From Planctomycetia bacterium (GTDB lineage: Bacteria > Planctomycetota > Planctomycetia > Gemmatales > Gemmataceae), in NCBI GenBank assembly GCA_022616395.1, contig JAKEEV010000624.1:1-5786 (forward strand): DNA of 5,786 nt. The letters are read 5' to 3'. The translations under genes were made by a program, and so were the position numbers. Shown here in pieces: positions 1 to 4,678 of the stretch. A model generated the notes under the pieces. That model saw only the letters and a program-made list of their open reading frames with translations. It ran no database searches and was not told where the DNA came from. Each line of letters opens with the position of its first letter. Within the stretch, counting starts at the first letter, position 1.

Positions 1-1
1 G

Positions 2-85
2 AAGGTGCTCACCGAGCCAAAGGCGTCAGAGTTCGCCATTACCGACGCGATGGAACTTCAACCGCGTAACTCCTATGAACAATGA
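2..85 (+). CDS. Possible C-terminal end of an unrecognised gene (partial)
   Basis: Reading from base 2 gives 27 codons ending in TGA at 83-85, with the peptide end ITDAMELQPRNSYEQ. The composition is ordinary for a soluble protein and most third positions are G or C, which is why I list it. The stretch is too short to identify and its start lies outside the window. If real, it would converge on the sugar transferase gene. A competing reading is a minus-strand start at 39-37 (ATG, peptide MANSDAFGSVSTF) running off the left edge, which could be the next gene of the minus-strand group. The two overlap and probably only one is real. Confidence 0.25.
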   Translation, partial: KVLTEPKASEFAITDAMELQPRNSYEQ

Positions 86-115
86 CGAAACAGGACCGGT
101 CTTTCCTTCGTCATT
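81..115. repeat. Inverted repeat in convergent gap
   Basis: AATGACGAA at 81-89 is matched exactly by its reverse complement TTCGTCATT at 107-115. The 17-base spacer contains the 8-base palindrome GACCGGTC at 94-101. The unit leads directly into the heptamer array and shares its GTCATT word, so both are probably part of one dispersed intergenic repeat. It has no T-rich tail, so I do not call it a terminator. Confidence 0.6.
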
Positions 116-161
116 CGTCATTTGGTGTTGGTCATTCATTGGTCATTGGTCATTGGTCATT
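109..161. repeat. GGTCATT-type heptamer tandem array
   Basis: Seven-base units of the form nGTCATT follow one another: CGTCATT at 109 and 116, a degenerate TGGTGTT at 123, GGTCATT at 130, a four-base CATT insertion at 137-140, then three perfect GGTCATT copies at 141-161. A further lone GGTCATT lies at 185-191. The array is non-coding and sits in the gap 3' of the sugar transferase. On the other strand it reads as repeated AATGACC, a type of short tandem repeat I remember from planctomycete intergenic DNA, though I have not checked this. Confidence 0.8.
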
Positions 162-198
162 GGTGGGGCATTCCGAAGGTGGTGGGTCATTAGGAATT

Positions 199-211
199 CC
201 CGCGAAGCGGG
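199..211 (-). terminator. Small hairpin just after the sugar transferase stop
   Basis: CCCGC at 199-203 pairs with GCGGG at 207-211 around a three-base loop, starting two bases beyond the minus-strand TGA at 215-213. The position fits transcription termination. The downstream minus-strand sequence (AATTCCTAATG) has no real T-run, so an intrinsic terminator is doubtful. Confidence 0.25.
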
Positions 212-212
212 T

Positions 213-512
213 TCACGCCGGTTGCAGTTGCGGAACAGAGTCAGTTTCAGGCGGAACGATGCGGCTCTGGAACGCCTCGGCTACCTTTTTGCGACTCGGT
301 AACAGAAACAGCCGACGAAGCGTATTTGGCCCAGCACCACACGCCCGGAACAGCGTGGCAAGCATCAGCCGCAAGTCGAGCAGCAAGTTTTTGTGTTCCA
401 CATAGTACAGGTCATACACGACCTTGTAGCGCACGCTCGTCACGTCGGTGTCATAGGGTAGTTGCACTTGCGCCAGGCCAGTTACACCAGGCTTCACTCG
501 CAGACGGTGGCG
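213..512 (-). other. Sugar transferase, C-terminal part beyond the TAG
   Basis: The 99 codons after the TAG hold the rest of the domain: VKPGVTGLAQVQLP (181-194 in full-frame numbering) and YDLYYVEHKNLLLDLRLMLAT (208-228), followed by a variable basic tail. PGVTGLAQ and the YYV...LDLRL block are conserved family elements, so this part has not decayed. A GTG at 497-495 could in principle start separate translation at VKPG, but no ribosome site is evident there, so I do not treat it as an independent gene. Confidence 0.7.
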
Positions 513-1037
513 CTAACCGGGCACGAGATGATCCAGTCCCTTCGATTGAATCACTTCGGGCCGTTCGGGTCGCGGGCCAACGAGACTCATCTGACCCAGA
601 AGCATGTTGAAGAGTTGCGGCAGTTCATCGATGTGCGTCACGCGCAGGAATCGCCCGACCGGGAAGACTCGTTTGTCTTCCTTTTCCGACCACTTGATCC
701 CGGAAACGGCCTCACAGTTGGTGCGCATCGTGCGAATCTTGATGATCTTGTACTTCCGGCCGTTCAACCCGACTCGCGTTTGCGTGTAGAAGACGGGACC
801 GGGTGAAGTGAGCTTCACGGCAATCGCGGCCAACCCGATGAGCAGAAGCGCAAAGGGCAGCAGGGCCAGAGCAACAACGAAATCCAGCGTGGTCTTCGCG
901 GCGGTGTACCAGCCGAGTTCGTCCGGCAAGTTCACGAGCGACTCGGCCGCAATGCGGTCGATCTCCGGCCACGGCTCGCAGGCGGGTTGGGGCGAGCGCG
1001 TGGGCGAGGGCATTGGCAATCTGGGCGCGGTATTCAT
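513..1037 (-). CDS. Sugar transferase, open N-terminal part (174 aa)
   Basis: This is the part translated if TAG terminates. Residues 1-45 form a proline-rich extension rather than the four or five membrane spans of WcaJ-like enzymes. One hydrophobic segment at about 51-74 fits the membrane-anchoring helix of a monotopic transferase. The signature SPGPVFYTQTRVGLNG starts at 78, the KIRTM motif ends at 104, and THIDELPQLFN at 134-144 carries the Asp-Glu pair (D137, E138) known to be catalytic in PglC. MSLVGPRPERPE follows at 150-161. The start lies 67 bases after the EpsI stop, across a palindromic repeat. Only a weak GGA precedes the ATG. Confidence 0.75.
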   Translation of the reverse strand: MNTAPRLPMPSPTRSPQPACEPWPEIDRIAAESLVNLPDELGWYTAAKTTLDFVVALALLPFALLLIGLAAIAVKLTSPGPVFYTQTRVGLNGRKYKIIKIRTMRTNCEAVSGIKWSEKEDKRVFPVGRFLRVTHIDELPQLFNMLLGQMSLVGPRPERPEVIQSKGLDHLVPG

Positions 1038-1051
1038 TCCAAATCGGTCTT

Positions 1052-1110
1052 TCGTAGGACAGGCTTCTAGCCTGTCATTGCTTCAGACAGGTGTCCAGCC
1101 TGTCCTACGA
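1052..1110. repeat. Composite palindromic repeat (TAGGACAGGCT family) at the EpsI 3' end
   Basis: The arms 1052-1076 and 1086-1110 form a 14-bp perfect outer stem (TCGTAGGACAGGCT with its complement), a 5-by-5 internal mismatch, and a 6-bp inner stem (CCTGTC with GACAGG) around a 9-base loop. Each arm is also self-complementary: GACAGGC-TTCTA-GCCTGTC on the left and GACAGG-TGTCCAG-CCTGTC on the right, so it can fold as one long hairpin or two small ones. It fills most of the EpsI to sugar transferase gap and contributes the last EpsI codons. No U-tract follows, which favours a dispersed REP-like element over a terminator. Confidence 0.8.
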
Positions 1111-1755
1111 GGCTGTCAGCGCTTTGTTGACTTCCGGCAGGAAGTCAACAAGGAAGTCGTGAATCGGGTCCGGTGCGGGTCCGCGAGTCGTATCGACCGG
1201 ACGTTCAGTCTGAACAACATAGAGTTTGTACAGCGCCGCTTGCAAAGCGAACTCCCCCCGCGGGTTTGTTGACGCTTGCCAGTCTCCGTCAACTCCCCAC
1301 ATCCAGCAGACTCGGAGCGGGTCAGATGGCGGAGTTTGTCGTTCAAACAGCACGGACCAGTAAGTCGCCGAGCCGTTGTTGGGCAGAGCAACGGTCTTGC
1401 GGGTCGGATTTCCGCTCATGGAAAATCCGTTCCCCGCGTAACACACTTCCGGCGTGTGTGCCGCGATTGGTCCGGCGGGACCGCACAGGAGCAGTACGCT
1501 CACCTGCGCGCCGGTCTTTCGGTTTGTGTAAGTTCGCGATACATGCCCCGCGGCCTCCGCGATCCGGAGAACTTTCGGTTCGATGGGGACATCGGTTCCG
1601 GTCCAGTCTCCGAATGAGCGCGGAACACCATCGAGCTTCGCCGCGGCAACGCGCACGTCTTCCGATGTGCCCCATCGGTTCGACCGCACGCCTTCAACAA
1701 CCGCGGCCGCAGCCAGGCCAGCAACCGCGATCACGATGACTAACCAGCGGGACAT
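1105..1755 (-). CDS. epsI: Exosortase-associated EpsI family protein (DUF3485)
   Basis: The 216-residue product matches the EpsI/DUF3485 family, which accompanies exosortases in EPS loci; its biochemical role is not settled. An N-terminal hydrophobic segment (about 4-20) serves as an anchor or signal and the rest should be extracytoplasmic. Family marks are FGDWTGTD (48-55), the core AAHTPEVCYAGNGF (98-111, with H100 and C105), YWSVLFERQ (132-140), CWMWGVDGDW (150-159) and the C-terminal helix ALQAALYKLYVV. I chose ATG at 1755-1753; a TTG two codons upstream (1761) is less likely, and neither has a clear Shine-Dalgarno site. The gene lies 102 bases after the Wzc-like gene on the same strand, with a 28-bp palindrome between them. 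Its TAG stop lies inside a second repeat. No exosortase is seen in the window. Confidence 0.85.
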   Translation of the reverse strand: MSRWLVIVIAVAGLAAAAVVEGVRSNRWGTSEDVRVAAAKLDGVPRSFGDWTGTDVPIEPKVLRIAEAAGHVSRTYTNRKTGAQVSVLLLCGPAGPIAAHTPEVCYAGNGFSMSGNPTRKTVALPNNGSATYWSVLFERQTPPSDPLRVCWMWGVDGDWQASTNPRGEFALQAALYKLYVVQTERPVDTTRGPAPDPIHDFLVDFLPEVNKALTAS

Positions 1756-1787
1756 GGGCAATCCAAGTCTGCGCCGAGGCGAGTGCT

Positions 1788-1854
1788 CGTCAGAGCCGCG
1801 ACCGTGAGGGAGCGGTATTGCTTCACCCGCTCCCTCACGGTCGCGGCTCTGACG
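1788..1854. repeat. Perfect 28-bp inverted repeat with 11-base loop
   Basis: Bases 1788-1815 are exactly complementary to 1827-1854, with TATTGCTTCAC between them. The arms contain CAGAGCCGCGACCGTGAGGG. The element starts four bases after the TGA of the Wzc-like gene (1860-1858) and ends 32 bases before the EpsI ATG, so it fills most of the gap. No T-run follows on either strand. I remember similar GTGAGGGAGCGG palindromes scattered through Gemmata-type genomes (unchecked), which would make this a REP or MITE-like dispersed element. In the mRNA it would form a very stable hairpin that could shield the upstream message from decay or reduce downstream expression. Confidence 0.9.
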
Positions 1855-1857
1855 GAA

Positions 1858-4101
1858 TCACGCCGGCAGTTGCTTCACGTAGTTGTAGCCGTAGGAGTAT
1901 GTGTCCTGCTTGATGCCGTTGACCACCGCGCCGACCAGCGGGATGTTCAGTTGGTGCAACTTCTCGGAAGCCGTCATCACCTTCGGCAACTGGCTGATGT
2001 CCTGCATGATCGAGAACACCACGCCGTCAACGTGCTGACCGATCAGAAGAGCATCCGCGACCGGCAACACCGGGCAACTATCCACAATGACGAAGTCGAA
2101 TTGCCCGCGCAGTCGGTTGAAGAGTGTCTCCAGCGGATGGCCCTGAGCGATGGCGGCGATGGTGGTGTGCGAACACTGGCCCGCGGTGATGACCCAGAGG
2201 TTCGGCACCGCGGTCGCCTGGACCGCCTCGCTCACGTCCACCTCTTGCCGCAACACTTCGGACACTCCCGGCCCAAGCGGTAACTCGAAGAGCTTCTGAA
2301 TCGATGGATTGCGCAAGTCGCAGTCCACGATGAGCGTCCGCATCCCGGCCGTGGCCATGCTGCTGGCAAGCTGGCTGGCGAGCGAGGTCTTCCCTTCTCC
2401 CTGAGTGGCGCTGGTCACCATTACGACTTGCATTGACTGACTGCGCGCGGTGTGCAAGAGCATCGTGCGCGTGGAATTGATCGCCTCGTTGAGAACGAAC
2501 CGCCAGTTTGCTCCGCTGGCTTCAGCCGCGCGGAGGTTGGCCCGGCTGGGGAACGCGGGTACGGTTCCGATGACGCGCATCCCAAGTTCGCCCACGACTT
2601 GCTCGACGCCATCGACCCGGCGCGTTCGCCATTCCAGGAACGCGACCAGGAGAATCGCTCCGAAGATTGCGACGAAGCCGCTTGCTGCCGAAAGCGCGAT
2701 CTTGCGGTTGAGGTTGTTGTTCGGAATCGCTTCGGGTGATCCGCGCATGGTCACGCGGGCGTCGAGTTCCTTCTGCACACGCAGTTGGGCGAGGTGCGAG
2801 TTGATCTTGTCGAGTGTATCGCGCTGAGGTTGAAGAGCCTTGCGCATCGCTTCAATGTTCAGCCCTCCCCCAACTCCGACATCAATCAGTTTCTTGTAAG
2901 CGTCCCGCTCGGCCTTCAGTCCGTCACGGTCTTCCCTGGCGATCTGGATGTCTGTCTCCAACCGCGCGACTCGTTGTTGCCTCTGGGCGGTCTCAATGGC
3001 ACGCGCGACCTCAATCGCTTCGGTTGTCGCGAGCTTCTTCGCCTCCTCATACTCCTTGAAGAGCTTGTCCACCTTTGCCTTGAGTTCCACGATCAGCGGG
3101 ACTGTCTCATCGCCCCCTGCTGTCTTCAGCTCGCGATCATACCGATCCTTCTCGGTATTCCAGGCGGTGAGAGCCTTCACCACACGCGGATCAGAGCGAA
3201 TCGCCTGGTTCACGAGCACCGGATCGGGCATCGCCTTGGGGTTCTTGTCCTCCAGTTGTTGCCTCAGCACCTTCACTTCCGATTCCATCCGCCCGATGTC
3301 GCGTGTCACGCGGTTGTACTCGCCGTCGGCAGTGATGTACTTCGCCTGAAGTTCCGCCAGGCGTCGGGCGTTGTCTTCTCCGCCGGTCGTGCTGCTTGCG
3401 ATTCCGCGCAATTCAATCCGTTTCTCCTCTGATTCGATTTCCAGCCTCAGTGATTCGGCGAGCCTGTCGAGTTTCTTCACTTCATCGTCGCGCTGTCGGC
3501 GGTCGAACAAGGTGGCATCGTCGATGTAGCGCTTGACGAGGTGATCGAGAATCACCTTCATGTCATCAAGATGATTGCCGGTGAGGGTTACTTCGAGAAT
3601 ATCATCGGCGACCACGGTCACCTTGAGCTGGTCTTCGATCAACTGCACGGGGTCGTCGGATTGCTTGACCATATTGAGACTGGCGACGGCAGGATCGGCG
3701 AGCGTGCGGGTGATGAGGTCGCGTGTCTTCAGGAGGAAGATTTGGTGTCTGCGATACGCAGCGAAATCTTCCTGATTGCGGTTAACGAACTCGACTCCCT
3801 TCGGACGCAACTGAACGAGAGCGCGGGCCTGATGCTTGCCGGCTGGCATCGTCATCCACGCGACCACAACCGCAATCGCGGCGACCAGCACGCCGAGGAA
3901 TGTTCCCAACACCCAGCGCCGACGAAAGGCGTTGAATAAGCCCCTCGCGGTGGGCGTTGCCGAACCCGCGGGCGTCGGCGTGTTGGGCTGGTTGGTGGAA
4001 CTGAACGGAGCAGGCGCAACGGGTGCCGGAACGCCACTTCTTGATTGAGCGAAGGGCGAAGGAGGAATGGCCGGCAGGTCGCCAGCGGACGGACGGGGCA
4101 T
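1858..4101 (-). CDS. Wzc-like chain-length determinant fused to BY-type tyrosine kinase
   Basis: This 747-residue inner-membrane protein combines a Wzz-type polysaccharide co-polymerase with a bacterial tyrosine autokinase, about the length of Wzc (around 720). Order: a proline-rich cytoplasmic tail (1-52), TM1 (about 63-85), a periplasmic Wzz domain with long coiled coils (about 90-460, densest from 200), TM2 (about 468-490), and a cytoplasmic P-loop kinase. Kinase motifs are Walker A TSATQGEGKTS (563-573, K571), Walker A' TLIVDCDLRNP (589-599, D593 and D595) and Walker B FDFVIVDSCPV (668-678, D674). The tyrosine tail is short, YSYGYNY at 735-741. Oddities: the usual ExxRxxR oligomerisation motif reads E539-xx-N-xx-R545, and the common NPxELL segment is not recognisable around 641-661. 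It is first in the minus-strand group, and GGAGA lies nine bases before the ATG. It should set chain length and drive export cycles by phosphorylation. Confidence 0.93.
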   Translation of the reverse strand: MPRPSAGDLPAIPPSPFAQSRSGVPAPVAPAPFSSTNQPNTPTPAGSATPTARGLFNAFRRRWVLGTFLGVLVAAIAVVVAWMTMPAGKHQARALVQLRPKGVEFVNRNQEDFAAYRRHQIFLLKTRDLITRTLADPAVASLNMVKQSDDPVQLIEDQLKVTVVADDILEVTLTGNHLDDMKVILDHLVKRYIDDATLFDRRQRDDEVKKLDRLAESLRLEIESEEKRIELRGIASSTTGGEDNARRLAELQAKYITADGEYNRVTRDIGRMESEVKVLRQQLEDKNPKAMPDPVLVNQAIRSDPRVVKALTAWNTEKDRYDRELKTAGGDETVPLIVELKAKVDKLFKEYEEAKKLATTEAIEVARAIETAQRQQRVARLETDIQIAREDRDGLKAERDAYKKLIDVGVGGGLNIEAMRKALQPQRDTLDKINSHLAQLRVQKELDARVTMRGSPEAIPNNNLNRKIALSAASGFVAIFGAILLVAFLEWRTRRVDGVEQVVGELGMRVIGTVPAFPSRANLRAAEASGANWRFVLNEAINSTRTMLLHTARSQSMQVVMVTSATQGEGKTSLASQLASSMATAGMRTLIVDCDLRNPSIQKLFELPLGPGVSEVLRQEVDVSEAVQATAVPNLWVITAGQCSHTTIAAIAQGHPLETLFNRLRGQFDFVIVDSCPVLPVADALLIGQHVDGVVFSIMQDISQLPKVMTASEKLHQLNIPLVGAVVNGIKQDTYSYGYNYVKQLPA

Positions 4102-4110
4102 CTTCGGTGG

Positions 4111-4115
4111 TCTCC
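4111..4115 (-). promoter_or_regulatory. Ribosome binding site of the Wzc-like gene
   Basis: The minus strand reads GGAGA at 4115-4111, nine bases before the ATG at 4101-4099. It supports this start, which is also the first in-frame ATG giving the proline-rich tail and TM1. Confidence 0.5.
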
Positions 4116-4174
4116 GGCGAGTCGGCTCGGGATCGCCAGTCGGCTTGTGATTGGGACAAGTCGAGGGCGAGAAT

Positions 4175-4190
4175 GGCTTGGGGCCAAGCC
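4175..4190. promoter_or_regulatory. 16-bp palindrome upstream of the Wzc-like gene
   Basis: GGCTTGG at 4175-4181 pairs with CCAAGCC at 4184-4190 around two G residues. It lies about 75 bases upstream of the minus-strand start, in the likely leader or promoter. Two looser CTTG/CAAG dyads flank it (4144-4160 and 4203-4212). It could be an operator, or a hairpin in the leader RNA. Confidence 0.35.
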
Positions 4191-4222
4191 CGGAGCCGGG
4201 ACCAAGTGCTTGTCTCGGGCTG

Positions 4223-4251
4223 AAGATTCAGTCCAGAGTTACCAATTTCAA
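4223..4251 (-). promoter_or_regulatory. Weak candidate promoter for the minus-strand group
   Basis: On the minus strand TTGAAA (4251-4246) matches five of six bases of a sigma-70 -35 box. It is followed after 17 bases by AATCTT (4228-4223), which matches only three of six bases of the -10 box. The predicted start would leave a leader of about 110 bases. Planctomycete promoter consensus is poorly known, so this is tentative. Confidence 0.2.
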
Positions 4252-4313
4252 CTCTAGCACGCAACGTGCCGGATTCTACTCCGGACGCGGGCGCATTTTT
4301 GCTTATTTGCCGG

Positions 4314-4345
4314 GAACTCCCTTCTCGCGGAAATTGCGGGAGTTC
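4314..4345. promoter_or_regulatory. 8-bp inverted repeat near an AT-rich patch
   Basis: GAACTCCC at 4314-4321 and GGGAGTTC at 4338-4345 are exact complements, separated by 16 bases. The repeat adjoins the most AT-rich patch of the divergent region (about 4294-4310), where a promoter could lie. The spacing suits either a dimeric regulator site or a hairpin. Confidence 0.3.
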
Positions 4346-4559
4346 AAGGCGAGAGCGAGTCGGGAGCTATTTTCGCGTACCATCTGAATGAATCAGCGGG
4401 ACGCGCGAGGCGCAGACAGCGGATTACACCCGCTAACTCGACTTTACGAGCCTCCGCCGCTTCCTCAGTCTACCGGGTTCACACACAGTCAGGGAAGGGC
4501 ACAAGGCAAACTGGCTCGTTGTGCAGGGGAAGTGGAAAGGGGGGCGGGTTTTCTTGGAC

Positions 4560-4606
4560 CGGCAATCCGGGAATGCCGATTAAATCGGTTGACGCGGGTA
4601 AACCGC
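4560..4606. promoter_or_regulatory. Three abutting short palindromes upstream of the export gene
   Basis: The first is CGGCAATCCGGGAATGCCG (4560-4578), a 19-bp dyad with one mismatched pair. The second is CCGATTAAATCGG (4576-4588), a perfect 13-bp dyad around a central A. The third is GCGGGTAAACCGC (4594-4606), a 13-bp dyad also centred on A with one mismatched pair. The second and third are 18 bases apart centre to centre, under two helical turns. TTGACG at 4589-4594, a possible -35 box, lies between them, but I see no good -10 box at 16-18 bases. The cluster is 73 bases upstream of the start codon and is a candidate operator. Confidence 0.35.
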
Positions 4607-4666
4607 ATGTAAGGGGACACTCTGGTTATCAGCAAAGTCCACGCAAACTCTGAGTTCCATGAAAAA

Positions 4667-4671
4667 AGGAG
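4667..4671 (+). promoter_or_regulatory. Ribosome binding site of the export gene
   Basis: AGGAG at 4667-4671 lies seven bases before the ATG at 4679, within the A-rich run GAAAAAAGGAG. It is the clearest Shine-Dalgarno site in the window and fixes the start of the export lipoprotein. Confidence 0.8.
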
Positions 4672-4678
4672 CCAAGCG

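Larger units (their letters stand above)
213..1037 (-). pseudogene. Polyprenyl-phosphate sugar transferase interrupted by an in-frame TAG
   Basis: The 274-codon frame from ATG at 1037-1035 to TGA at 215-213 encodes a bacterial sugar transferase of the WcaJ/PglC superfamily. These enzymes transfer a hexose-1-phosphate from a nucleotide sugar to undecaprenyl phosphate and so begin each EPS repeat unit at the inner membrane. The frame is broken only at codon 175, TAG (515-513), in the context LVPG-stop-RHRLRVKPGVTG. Family members normally read PGYxxR here, so a tyrosine codon TAC or TAT has become TAG by one base change. No frameshift is needed: both sides are in the same frame and the following 99 codons look fully conserved. 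This points to a recent mutation, a sequencing error or suppression. If the stop is real, the product loses the last part of the catalytic domain and is probably inactive. Confidence 0.8.
4102..4678. other. Divergent intergenic region without a convincing gene
   Basis: This 577-base stretch separates the two start codons and must hold the promoters of both transcription units. Open frames of up to about 78 codons exist on the plus strand (for example 4151-4387 and 4388-4612), but they have no ribosome site, no recognisable protein motifs and an arginine/glycine-rich composition typical of chance reading of GC-rich DNA. Besides the dyads listed separately, it contains CCGGA/TCCGG around six bases (4269-4284), GCACAA/TTGTGC around 14 bases (4499-4524) and a purine-rich run (4525-4550). 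I found no tRNA or confident riboswitch. Confidence 0.7.

Noticed and set aside
213..1037. A frameshift as the cause of the split sugar transferase.
   Set aside because: The two open parts are in the same frame and join exactly at one codon position, so a nonsense codon explains the split with no insertion or deletion.
808..1272. A plus-strand open frame of 154 codons crossing the sugar transferase/EpsI boundary.
   Set aside because: It runs antisense through two recognisable genes and a palindromic repeat, and shows no protein family features.
1788..1854. The long palindrome as a rho-independent terminator of the kinase gene.
   Set aside because: Neither strand has a run of T residues after the stem, and the same-strand EpsI gene begins only 32 bases later.
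2785..3432. A long plus-strand open frame (215 codons) opposite the kinase gene.
   Set aside because: It is the antisense shadow of the coiled-coil region of a clearly identified protein; the sense frame carries all recognisable motifs.
4499..4511. GCACAAGGCAAAC resembles the GCACAGGGCAAACC core of a GEMM (cyclic-di-GMP) riboswitch upstream of an EPS gene, which would make biological sense.
   Set aside because: The second conserved strand (GACGCAAAGCC type), the GNRA-capped P1b stem and the tetraloop receptor are not found downstream, so the match is most likely chance.
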